From JBKJZO01 sp046715235 (lineage in GTDB: Bacteria > Actinomycetota > Actinomycetes > BP-191), in contig JBKJZO010000198.1 in the NCBI GenBank assembly GCA_046715235.1, positions 1 to 32,868 of the forward strand: a stretch of DNA of 32,868 nucleotides, written 5' to 3'. The position numbers and the translations under genes were made by a program. Below, one piece after another: positions 7,442 through 16,709 of the stretch. The notes below the pieces were generated by a model, which saw only the letters and a list, made by a program, of their open reading frames with translations, had not been told where the DNA came from and did not search any database. Positions within the stretch are counted from its first letter, which is position 1; every line of letters begins with the position of its first letter.

Positions 7442-8033
7442 TGTCTCGGTAATGGCCCGACGACCGGTCGAAGCTGCCGCCACAGGTCACGAGTCGCAGG
7501 GAAGGCTCCAGCGTCGGGGCATAGACGTCATCCGTGGGGAATGTCGTCTTGCTTGTTTGCAGCGAATGGGTGACGCGGAACGTGGCGGTCGTGCGGTCCG
7601 CGCGGTCGACGTACACGAGATCGCCCTTGCCCAGTTCTTCCAGCTCGAAGAAGACGGCGGGTCCTTTTCGGCTGTCCACGTGTCCGAGGAGAACCGCCGG
7701 ACCAGGCTGTCCGGGTCGGGGGCCGCCGCCGAACCAGCCGGCGACGTCCGGGTCCTTTGGTACGGCGATAGTGCCGTCGCGTGCGAGCCCGAGAGGGTCG
7801 ATCGGGGCGTCGACATGCGCCGACGGGATGCGTATCCGGATCGGTCGCGCGACGGCTTCGTACCGCCGCGGGGACCGGTATCTGCTCACGGCCGGGGCGC
7901 TGGGCGCCTGTGCCGTCGAGCTTGTCTCCGAGTCCGGTGCCGTCGCACGCTCCACGGAGTCGGCGCAGCCGACACCCACGACGCACAGCGCAACCGCGCC
8001 GGCGGCGATCAATTGCCGGCCACGGCCGGACAT
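7413..8033 (-). CDS. Class F-type sortase
   Basis: This 206-residue exported cysteine transpeptidase has a hydrophobic N-terminus (about 8-22), ending in GVGC, which is not a good lipobox. A short linker precedes the sortase domain (about 64-206). The catalytic residues are visible: His118 in LLGHVDS, Cys184 in LVTCGG and Arg196 in GHYRDNV. IRIPSAHVDAPIDPLGL and GWFGGGPRPGQPGPAV are characteristic of actinobacterial class F sortases. The ATG at 8033 starts 1 nt after the stop of the upstream gene, and the end overlaps the vWA gene by 29 nt. Sortases of this class attach proteins to the cell surface; no canonical LPXTG substrate is encoded in the window. Confidence 0.9.
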   Translation of the reverse strand: MSGRGRQLIAAGAVALCVVGVGCADSVERATAPDSETSSTAQAPSAPAVSRYRSPRRYEAVARPIRIRIPSAHVDAPIDPLGLARDGTIAVPKDPDVAGWFGGGPRPGQPGPAVLLGHVDSRKGPAVFFELEELGKGDLVYVDRADRTTATFRVTHSLQTSKTTFPTDDVYAPTLEPSLRLVTCGGSFDRSSGHYRDNVIVFAAPA

Positions 8034-8034
8034 G

Positions 8035-9378
8035 TCAACGGCGCTCCACGACGCACGCCATCCCGCCACCCCCGGTCTGCGCGCCGCCGCGCGGCAGGCG
8101 CCCCGCGACCGTCGCGCCGATCGCGTCCGCCATCTGCCCGGCCAGCTCGACCATGTGCCGGTACGTCGTGTACGCGGTTTCGTACGCCTGCGTGTACTGC
8201 CTGGCCGCGAACTGATCGACCTGCGAGATGAGCATCCGGTCGTGCTCGAGGAATGCCGACGTCAACGCGGGCGCGGCGATCCTGTTCTTCGTCGCGGACG
8301 CGAGGAACGATCCGAGCCGGCGTTCGAATCCGCCGAGTGTGACCTTGGCGTCGTCGCGCTTGTTGGCGTCGCCAGCGGCGACTCCGCCGGCGTACGCCAT
8401 CAGTCCGTCCATGTGCTCGCCCCACAGCGACTGGAACTGCCGTGCTGCTGGTGCGCCGAACAGGGTGTCGATCGCGTTGGTGAGATCCTTGGTGTTGGCG
8501 TCCATCGTCGCCGCAGCGGCGCTGAAGTCGGGCGCGTTCGTGACAGCCGAGCGCAGCGATGCGACGAGCATGGCCACGTGCTCGCCGAGTAGCCGACTCA
8601 GCTCTGACTGGAGCTTGAGCTTGGGCTGATTCTGCGCTGCCGCGTCGGCAGGTGGCAGCAGAGTCGATGCGAGAGTGCGGCCGAGGCCGAATGCGTGCGC
8701 ATAGCCCTCGCGGTACATGCGGTTGGCGTCGTCGTACTTCTGTGCCGCATACGCGTCCGCTTGATCGAGGAGATGCTTTACGTGCGTGCGCATGGCAGCT
8801 TCCGCCGCCGCGCGTGGCAGGCGGCCTTGTGACGCGCCTGCGAAAAGAACGGCAATGTCGGACTCGTAGCGGGTCAGGGCGGTGCGTGCCTCGTCACGAG
8901 CCGCTTCGGCGGCGTCAGCGAGACCTCGTGCGTAGTTGAACAAGGCCGTGACGTGGGCGCTCCAGAGCGGCGTGAACGCCGTGGCCAGCCGTTCGCCGAA
9001 CATCGACCGGACTAGGGTGCTCATCTCCTCGGTGTTCTTGCCCAGCGCCGCGTCCGCTGCTTGCGCGAAGTCGGGATCGCCGCGAAGCCGGCTGCGCATC
9101 ATGTCCGCCGCTAGCACTGCGTGGTGCCCCAGTAACGCTTCGAGTTGCAGCGCCTGTGAGACCTTCGTGGCACCTTGCGCCCGGAGCCACGTCGGGCGCT
9201 GCGCTGCGGCTGCTTCGACGCCATGATGCGCCGGCTCAGCCCGAATGCGCTCGCCGGCAGCCTGGCCGACAGCCGGCGGAACTGTAGCGAGAAAAGCCAA
9301 CGCCGCGACGCTCAAGCACGTCCCGAGCGCCGCGCGTGTACCCAACGTGTTGACGACCCGCATGCTTCGACTGTCCAT
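8035..9378 (-). CDS. Secreted helical protein with internal duplication, sortase-linked
   Basis: This 447-residue protein has a signal peptide (about 1-40, cleavage possibly after AVGQA) and two similar, Ala-rich, probably all-helical modules at about residues 82-241 and 263-419. Each opens with LLG(H/E)H, continues with PDF..AA...(K/A)NT, then (F/L)..LW..H...L..YA, and ends with a Tyr-rich Y..AY/GY.H helix. I do not recognise a named family. The C-terminus is LPRGGAQTGGGGMACVVERR, with no membrane anchor. I chose the ATG at 9378; TTG 9405 and ATG 9363 are alternatives. It is the first gene of the sortase operon, with only 1 nt to the sortase start, so it may be the sortase partner. Confidence 0.7.
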   Translation of the reverse strand: MDSRSMRVVNTLGTRAALGTCLSVAALAFLATVPPAVGQAAGERIRAEPAHHGVEAAAAQRPTWLRAQGATKVSQALQLEALLGHHAVLAADMMRSRLRGDPDFAQAADAALGKNTEEMSTLVRSMFGERLATAFTPLWSAHVTALFNYARGLADAAEAARDEARTALTRYESDIAVLFAGASQGRLPRAAAEAAMRTHVKHLLDQADAYAAQKYDDANRMYREGYAHAFGLGRTLASTLLPPADAAAQNQPKLKLQSELSRLLGEHVAMLVASLRSAVTNAPDFSAAAATMDANTKDLTNAIDTLFGAPAARQFQSLWGEHMDGLMAYAGGVAAGDANKRDDAKVTLGGFERRLGSFLASATKNRIAAPALTSAFLEHDRMLISQVDQFAARQYTQAYETAYTTYRHMVELAGQMADAIGATVAGRLPRGGAQTGGGGMACVVERR

Positions 9379-9540
9379 CGCTACTGGCTGCCCCCGCCAC
9401 CCCAACTGATGCCGTGGAACCGAAGTCTGTCCGGGACGCCAGGCCCACTGAGCGTGTGGAGAGGCGAAATAACTTTGCGGCTTATGTCGCTGCCGAGTGG
9501 TAGACCGGTAGAGCCACCGACCGCCCGATCAAGGAGTCAC

Positions 9541-10536
9541 ATGACACCCCAATCGTCCCTCGCCATCGAGGCGACAGGGCTGGTCAAGTCCTACGGCGAG
9601 ACCAAAGCGGTCGCCGGCGTCGACCTGGCCGTGCCCTCCGGTTCCGTCTACGGAGCCCTCGGTCCCAACGGAGCCGGGAAGACGACGACGATCCGCATGC
9701 TCGCGACGCTCATCCGCCCCGATGCCGGTAGCGCGCGCGTCATGGGACACGACATCGTCAAGGAGGCGGACGCCGTACGCGGCGTCGTCAGCCTCACCGG
9801 TCAGCTCGCCTCGGTCGACGAAGACCTCACCGGCCGCGAAAACCTGATCCTGCTCGGCCGGCTGCTGGGGCTGAAGACCGGGGCGGCGAAGAGCCGCGCC
9901 GACGAGCTGCTCGAGGCCTTCGGCATCGCCGACGCCGCGGGCAAGCTCGTCAAGCACTACTCGGGCGGCATGCGACGCCGGCTCGATCTCTCGGCAAGCA
10001 TCGTCGTCACCCCCGAGCTCATGTTCCTCGACGAGCCGACCACCGGCCTCGACCCGCGCTCCCGCAACCAGGTGTGGGAGATCATCCGCGCGCTCGTCGC
10101 CGGGGGCACGACGATCCTCCTGTGCACGCAGTATCTGGAGGAGGCTGACGAGCTCTGCGACGGCATCGCTGTCATCGACCACGGAAGGGTCATCGCCGAA
10201 GGCACGCCGGGTCAGCTCAAGGCGTCTGTGGGTTCCGGCGCCCTCAAGGTCCGGCTTCTCGATCCCGCGCAGCGGCCAGAGGCCGAGACGGTCCTCGCCC
10301 GTGAGCTGGGCCCGGTCACCCTCGAGGGTGACTCGGCCGCGCTGTCGGTCGCGTGCTCGGACGCCGACCGCGGCGCGTTGGCTGTCGCGGAACTGGCGCG
10401 CTCCGGCATACGAATCGCCGACTTCTCGCTCGGGCAGCCCAGCCTCGACGAGGTGTTCCTCGCGCTGACCGGCCACGCAGCGGAAGAGGCCGAGCCCGAC
10501 AAATCCACCACGTTGCAAGAGGAGCAGGCGTCATGA
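9541..10536 (+). CDS. DrrA-type ABC transporter ATP-binding protein
   Basis: This 331-residue ATPase drives a drug/lipid-type exporter of the daunorubicin-resistance (DrrA) family. Walker A is GPNGAGKTT, the ABC signature is YSGGMRRRLDL, and Walker B is LMFLDEPTTGLDPRSR. The C-terminal extension ends with QPSLDEVFLALTGH, a segment typical of DrrA proteins. The ATG at 9541 follows AAGGAG at 9531-9536; longer in-frame extensions run antisense across the divergent secreted-protein gene. The stop overlaps the permease ATG (ATGA). The substrate is not predictable. The 162 nt upstream, shared with the divergent minus-strand operon, must hold promoters for both, but none is clear. Confidence 0.95.
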   Translation: MTPQSSLAIEATGLVKSYGETKAVAGVDLAVPSGSVYGALGPNGAGKTTTIRMLATLIRPDAGSARVMGHDIVKEADAVRGVVSLTGQLASVDEDLTGRENLILLGRLLGLKTGAAKSRADELLEAFGIADAAGKLVKHYSGGMRRRLDLSASIVVTPELMFLDEPTTGLDPRSRNQVWEIIRALVAGGTTILLCTQYLEEADELCDGIAVIDHGRVIAEGTPGQLKASVGSGALKVRLLDPAQRPEAETVLARELGPVTLEGDSAALSVACSDADRGALAVAELARSGIRIADFSLGQPSLDEVFLALTGHAAEEAEPDKSTTLQEEQAS

Positions 10537-11381
10537 GTGCGGAACCAACGACCGAGGTCGGACTCGCCCCCGGTGCTGACACGGCCGCCGTACGCAAAGC
10601 CATCTCGTCGACGGAGCGACCGCCGAGAGCTAGCGCTCTGTCGGCCGCGCTGACGTTTGGCTGGCGCGGCATGCTCAAGGTCAAGCACGTGCCTGAGCAA
10701 CTCCTCGACGTGACGATCACGCCGGTGATGTTCGTGCTGATGTTCACCTATCTGTTCGGCGGGGCCGTCGCCGGGTCGACGGCTGAGTACCTGCACTACA
10801 TCCTGCCCGGGGTGCTGGTGATGTCGGTTCTGTTCACCACGGTCTACTCCGGGGTTTCGCTCAACACCGACGTGACCAAGGGCGTAGCGGACCGGTTCCG
10901 TTCGCTGCCCATCTGGCGGCCGGCGCCCTTGGTCGGCTCACTGCTCGGCGACACCGCCCGTTACGTCATCGCGGGCACCGTGATCATCCTGGTCGGCGTG
11001 ATCCTCGGCTATCGCCCTGGTGCCGGTGTGCCCGGAGCCGTCTCGGCGCTGGCACTTGTCGTCGTCTTCGCCTTCGGGCTGTCATGGGTCTTCACGACTC
11101 TCGGCCTGGTGCTGCGCGCGCCGAACGCCGTGATGAATGCCGGCTTCATGGGCATCTTCCCGCTCACGTTCCTGTCCAACGTCTTCGTCGAGCCAAGCAC
11201 GCTGCCCGGCCCGCTCGAAGCGTTCGTGAAGGTCAATCCGATCTCGATCCTCTCGACGGCTTGCCGGGGGCTCATGGAGGGCAACGCCAAGGGGACCGAC
11301 ATCGTGGTCGTGCTGGCGGTGGCGGCGCTGATAACCGTCGTGTTCGCCCCCCTGACCTCGCGCCTGTACCGCCGCGCCTGA
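10533..11381 (+). CDS. DrrB-type ABC-2 permease
   Basis: This 282-residue ABC-2 type membrane protein pairs with the ATPase encoded just upstream (ATGA overlap). After a hydrophilic N-terminus of about 45 residues there are six predicted membrane segments, beginning around FVLMFTYLFGG and including VLVMSVLFTTVYSG. The cytoplasmic loop VADRFRSLPIWR and the late FVEPSTLPGPLEAFVKVNPI loop are conserved features of DrrB-like permeases. It exports an unknown compound at the expense of ATP. Confidence 0.93.
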   Translation: MSAEPTTEVGLAPGADTAAVRKAISSTERPPRASALSAALTFGWRGMLKVKHVPEQLLDVTITPVMFVLMFTYLFGGAVAGSTAEYLHYILPGVLVMSVLFTTVYSGVSLNTDVTKGVADRFRSLPIWRPAPLVGSLLGDTARYVIAGTVIILVGVILGYRPGAGVPGAVSALALVVVFAFGLSWVFTTLGLVLRAPNAVMNAGFMGIFPLTFLSNVFVEPSTLPGPLEAFVKVNPISILSTACRGLMEGNAKGTDIVVVLAVAALITVVFAPLTSRLYRRA

Positions 11382-11438
11382 TCCACCGCGCGCGTTCGCC
11401 TAGCGCCGATCTTGCGCTGTCAGGGTGCCGGGGGCGGC

Positions 11439-11468
11439 TTGCCTCGCTGGCACTCTGCACCCTAGAGT
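11439..11468 (+). promoter_or_regulatory. Putative sigma-A-type promoter of groES-groEL1
   Basis: A -35-like TTGCCT (11439-11444) and a -10-like TAGAGT (11463-11468) are 18 nt apart. They overlap the CIRCE element, which is the usual geometry for HrcA repression. The start would be near 11475, leaving a leader of about 100 nt before groES. Confidence 0.5.
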
Positions 11469-11473
11469 GCTAA
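11447..11473 (+). promoter_or_regulatory. CIRCE element (HrcA operator)
   Basis: The left arm CTGGCACTC matches the TTAGCACTC consensus at 7 of 9 positions. After an exact 9-nt spacer the right arm GAGTGCTAA matches at 9 of 9. It lies 99 nt upstream of groES. CIRCE is bound by HrcA, which represses chaperonin genes and is released on heat shock. Confidence 0.92.
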
Positions 11474-11572
11474 CCACAGCGATCGGCACCTGACCCCCGC
11501 GACGGCAGGCGCCGAGCCGCTTCCACTAAACGCCCCACTCCGCACTGTGAGTCAGAAGGGGGAGGTTCGCAC

Positions 11573-11878
11573 ATGGCGACCGCCACCAAGGTAAAGATCA
11601 AGCCGCTCGAGGACCGGATCGTCGTTCAGGCCAGCGAAGCCGAGACCACGACCGCGTCCGGCATCGTGATCCCGGACACCGCCAAGGAGAAGCCCCAGGA
11701 GGGCGTCGTTCTTGCGGTCGGCCCCGGCCGCTTCGACAACGGCGTACGCCTGCCGCTCGACATCGAGGTCGGCGACACCGTGATCTACAGCAAGTACGGC
11801 GGCACCGAGGTCAAGTACAACAACGAGGACTACCTGGTCCTCAGCTCCCGCGACGTGCTCGCGGTCATCGAGAAGTAA
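11573..11878 (+). CDS. groES: Co-chaperonin GroES
   Basis: This 101-residue co-chaperonin caps the GroEL ring. Family features are IKPLEDRIVVQ at the N-terminus, the mobile loop around SEAETTTASGIVIPDTAKEK (partial) and the GDTVIYSKYGGTEV segment. A strong GGGGGAGG Shine-Dalgarno lies before the ATG. Transcription is probably controlled by the CIRCE element at 11447-11473. The gene is followed by a hairpin and then groEL1. Confidence 0.97.
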   Translation: MATATKVKIKPLEDRIVVQASEAETTTASGIVIPDTAKEKPQEGVVLAVGPGRFDNGVRLPLDIEVGDTVIYSKYGGTEVKYNNEDYLVLSSRDVLAVIEK

Positions 11879-11901
11879 CGACACACACGTCGTACGCCGT
11901 C

Positions 11902-11937
11902 CGCCCCGGTTCCCGCACTAGCGGCGCGACCGGGGCG
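11902..11937 (+). terminator. Hairpin between groES and groEL1 (possible attenuator)
   Basis: cgccccggt (11902-11910) pairs perfectly with accggggcg (11929-11937) across an 18-nt loop. It is followed by only a short cgttc, not a T-tract. It sits 23 nt before the groEL1 ATG and could act as a weak terminator, a processing site or an mRNA stability element that sets the groES:groEL ratio. Confidence 0.5.
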
Positions 11938-11960
11938 TTCGGCTGAGAAGGGACCCGCAC

Positions 11961-13586
<1,626 letters not shown>

Positions 13587-13599
13587 CAACGCAAAGAGG

Positions 13600-13638
13600 A
13601 AGGCCCGGCCGCGACCCCAAGCCCGCGAGCCGGGCCTT
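13600..13638 (+). terminator. Terminator after groEL1
   Basis: aaggcccggc (13600-13609) is perfectly complementary to gccgggcctt (13629-13638), separated by a 19-nt loop and followed by ttctc. It lies 14 nt after the groEL1 stop and just beyond the end of the convergent transglutaminase gene, so it may serve both directions. Confidence 0.8.
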
Positions 13639-13659
13639 TCTCGCGTCGCAGGGGCAGTG

Positions 13660-15657
13660 CTACCTCGGTACGCCGATTGAGTCGGCTAGCCGTGCGCGTG
13701 CGGCATGCGCCGCGAGGATCTCGCCCGCGAGCCGTTCGAAGGCGTCGATGGCGGCGCGCGCCTCCGCGTTCGTGATCTGGGTCGGTGAGTAACACGCGCG
13801 CTCGAATACAGCCAGCGCTGCTCTGCCGGCTGGGTCCGTGCCAAGTCGTCGCTCGAGCTCAGCGAGTGTTTCGCCCGGCGCCCGCGGTCGGCCGTCGGTG
13901 ACCAGTGCTGCTTCGAGTCGCGCAAAGGCCGCGAGCAGAGCGTCGGCGTGTGTCGACAGCGCAAAAGGCGGCGTCGGCGTACGACGACGCCTCCTTCTCA
14001 TGACAACGAAGACAAGACCGGCGATCACGACCATCACCGCGGCAAGAGCAAGGCGCGCGACCCTCGAGCGCAAGAGCTTTCGCACCAGCTCCTCGAGCCC
14101 ATTCTTCCCCTGCGGCGTGGCGGAGTCAGGCGGAGTCGGATCGGACGCCGACCAGCCGACGCCCGGGTACCAGACCTCCACCCACGCGTGCGCGTTGGAT
14201 GCTCGCAGCACGCGCCGGCCTTTGGCGGCCGGTCCCTGGTTGGCCAGGCCGGTCGCCATCCGAGCGGGGATGCCGAGAGTGCGCAGCAGGACAACCTGCG
14301 CGGCAGCGAATTGCTCGCAGAAACCGCTGTCAGCGTTGAAGAGGAAGTCGTCCACCGCGTCGGCGCCGACAGGTGGCACCCGCGAGTCGAGGTCGTATTC
14401 CTTGGTGGTCTCGAGGTATGCGGTGATCGCGGTGACCGCCTCGTAGCGCGTCGTCGTACCGGCGGTGATGTCTTCGGCCAGGCGACGCACGCGTCCCGGG
14501 AGCGAGTCAGGCAGGTCCAGCCACTGCGGTTCAGTGCGGTCCGGACCCGAAGCGGCAGACAGCGTGGCCGGGTCCTCGGCGACGCGGACCGACTCCACGG
14601 TGTAGCCGGAGCGGTCCTCGACGACGATCCTGTTGGCGCCCGCGAAGGCGGCGCGTCCCTCGGTCGTGAGCCACACCGGCACCCCGGGGGCCACGACGAA
14701 CTGGTCGAACCCCGCCAGGCCTTTGACGTCGTCAGAGCGGAGCGGGTCAGCCTGCAGCACCCCATCCCCTCCGTCCATCGCGACTCGGATGCGGCCAGTC
14801 CCACCGAGCTGCCCGAACTCAGTCTCGTTCGCCGTCCAGTTCGTGCCGTCGTAGGTGTCGTAGAAGCGCCCACGCCACAGCCGTGGACTGTCGGCTGGTA
14901 CGTCGATGACGGGCGTGTTCGGCAGCTTGCCGCGGGCGCGCATGTCGAGCGCACCGGAGCTGCCGTAGTTGGCCAGCGACCGCCCCCCTTCTGAGCCGGG
15001 GAGAACGCTGACAGGATTGCCGAGGCGGCCCGCCTGCGGCAGGCCCTTTGGCGGGGGCACGAGCAAGAACAGCAACAAACCAATCGCAAGGACGACGCCG
15101 ACCGTGCGGGCGACGATCCCGACAATTCCCGGACGGCTCGGTGTCGACGTCCGGATGACCGCGGCCGACTTGCACTCCGTCGAGTGCGCGCGGGTCGAGA
15201 GGACGAGCGCTGTGATCGCGGCGGGCCAGCCGATCAACATGGGAACGAGGAGGCCGGGCGTGGGGGCGAGTCCGGTCGGAAGCACGAGCACGAACACACC
15301 GATGGTGACGGCGATCATCAGGTCGTGCCGGGTGTCGAGGCCGAAACTCTGCGCCGTCATGACGCCGATGATGAGCAGGGCCAGAACGCCGAACAGCTCC
15401 TCGATCTCGGGACTCTGGCTTATCGCCGACGCGACGATGAGGAGCACGGGGAACAGCACCAACGCGCCGATTATTCGGCGGATGGTCTTGGCGTTCGGTG
15501 AGGAATACCGGGAGCACACAACTGTCATGACTGCGCTGACGACGCCGGCGAGGGCATAGACCGGCGCCATGTCCCCGCTGATGAACAGCCCGGCGAGGCC
15601 GGACCAGCCGACGATGACGGCAGTCACACGTAACGGGACGAGTGGGTCGGTTGTCAC
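13660..15657 (-). CDS. Transglutaminase-like membrane protein (DUF3488/TgpA type)
   Basis: This 665-residue protein has about six membrane helices at residues 10-200, then a periplasmic/extracellular transglutaminase-like domain with the catalytic triad Cys447 (SGFCEQF), His490 (NAHAWVEVW) and Asp506 (ASDPTPP). A final membrane helix (about 537-553) precedes a cytoplasmic DUF4129-like tail. This is the TgpA-like architecture found with MoxR ATPases and DUF58 proteins. The GTG at 15657 overlaps the stop of the DUF58 frame (GTGA) and starts right before the first helix. Its normal translation may depend on ribosomes finishing the DUF58 gene, which is interrupted here. The substrate is unknown. 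Confidence 0.9.
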   Translation of the reverse strand: MTTDPLVPLRVTAVIVGWSGLAGLFISGDMAPVYALAGVVSAVMTVVCSRYSSPNAKTIRRIIGALVLFPVLLIVASAISQSPEIEELFGVLALLIIGVMTAQSFGLDTRHDLMIAVTIGVFVLVLPTGLAPTPGLLVPMLIGWPAAITALVLSTRAHSTECKSAAVIRTSTPSRPGIVGIVARTVGVVLAIGLLLFLLVPPPKGLPQAGRLGNPVSVLPGSEGGRSLANYGSSGALDMRARGKLPNTPVIDVPADSPRLWRGRFYDTYDGTNWTANETEFGQLGGTGRIRVAMDGGDGVLQADPLRSDDVKGLAGFDQFVVAPGVPVWLTTEGRAAFAGANRIVVEDRSGYTVESVRVAEDPATLSAASGPDRTEPQWLDLPDSLPGRVRRLAEDITAGTTTRYEAVTAITAYLETTKEYDLDSRVPPVGADAVDDFLFNADSGFCEQFAAAQVVLLRTLGIPARMATGLANQGPAAKGRRVLRASNAHAWVEVWYPGVGWSASDPTPPDSATPQGKNGLEELVRKLLRSRVARLALAAVMVVIAGLVFVVMRRRRRRTPTPPFALSTHADALLAAFARLEAALVTDGRPRAPGETLAELERRLGTDPAGRAALAVFERACYSPTQITNAEARAAIDAFERLAGEILAAHAARARLADSIGVPR

Positions 15658-16709
15658 TGGTGGTCCGGTGCTTCGAGCGGTTGCAACGCAGTGCCAGTAC
15701 GGCTCGCGACACCGACCGCCCAGTCCCACCAGCCGACGGGGAGTGCCGCACCGCACGCCACGAGCACGTCGCCGCCGCCGCCGGTGAACGCGCAGGCACG
15801 TTCCAACTCGGCTTCTCCGGCGAGCGCGCCGTTGCCGAGAGTGGCACACCAGTCCAACAGTTCCTTGGGCCCACCGGTGATCATCTGAACGCCGCCATAT
15901 TGCGCGATGAGCGCCACCTCTCGCCCGGTGCGCACTGTCGCGGCCGCCGTCCAACCGGCCAGCGAGATGACCTCTTCCCAGCTTTGGTCGCCAGCGCCGG
16001 CAGACAGCACGATGGCCATGCTTCCCGCCTTGGGCACTTCACGTTCGAGTACGACGAGCCGGCCACGCCTCGCCGTACTGCGCCAGTGCACCTGGCTGGC
16101 CTCGTCGCCGGAGCGCCATTCCCTGATCCCGTGCACATCGGTGCCGGACCGGCTTACGAGCCACTCGCGGTTGTCGACGCTCCCGCCCCGCGGCTCCGGA
16201 ACGATCACGGGCACCTCACGCGGATGCGCGATGAGATGCAGCGGTACGTCGAACTCGCGCCTGCGCTTGAGCAAGCCCAGCGGTTCATCGGTAACGAGCA
16301 GCGCCTACGAGCCAGTGAGCACGCCACGCTTCTCGCATTCGCGGTTGACATGTATGGCGACGGTTTCGCCGGGGGGCAGCGGCTCGATCCTGATCTCCTG
16401 CATCCCGAAGCCGTCCACCGCGTGCCCGAGGTGCGAGAGCGATGACCAGCCGGTGCCCGTGTTGGTGACCCGCACCACCGACGTCACCGACTGACCGGTC
16501 ACCACGCGCTGTGGCATCTCGACCGTCACGGCCAGGTCCTGCAGGCGAGGCCGGACGACGTACGGCGCGATGTTGAGTCCCGCAGCGATGCATGCGGTGA
16601 GCATCAGCCAGGTGTTTCCAGTGACGAGGACCAGGCCGAAGATGCCCATCATCGCGAACCGGGGGATCAGTCCCAGCTTGGTGCACCTGACGTTGCCGAA
16701 GCGGCTCAT
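15654..16709 (-). pseudogene. DUF58 protein gene interrupted by in-frame TAG
   Basis: Read from the ATG at 16709, which overlaps the moxR stop (ATGA), the frame encodes two membrane segments (ARFAMMGIFGLVLVTGN region) and the first part of a DUF58 protein. It stops at TAG (16307-16305) after KRGVLTGS. The same frame continues with ALLVTDEPLGLLKRRREF and the conserved DUF58 core (YR/IREWRSGDEASQVHWRSTA) to a TGA at 15654. Both halves are thus in one frame, split by a single nonsense codon; without it the protein would be 351 residues. No frameshift is needed. A TTG restart at 16274 could give a C-terminal fragment. It could be a real mutation, a sequencing error, or very unlikely read-through. 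Partner of MoxR and the transglutaminase. Confidence 0.85.

Noticed and set aside
7890..8033. Sortase as a lipoprotein
   Set aside because: The Cys in GVGC has Gly at -3 where a lipobox needs Leu, Val or Ile, so a simple signal anchor is more likely.
11402..11418. Terminator after the DrrB-type gene (agcgc/gcgct)
   Set aside because: The stem is only 5 bp with no T-tract, too weak to call.
14034..15125. Long alternative-frame reading frames on either strand across the transglutaminase gene and other genes
   Set aside because: They are Arg/Pro/Ser-rich, lack recognisable motifs and follow from high-GC codon bias opposite or beside real genes.
16305..16307. Pyrrolysine-type or other recoding of the TAG in the DUF58 gene
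   Set aside because: TAG is the normal stop of several intact genes here and no recoding machinery or element is visible in the window.
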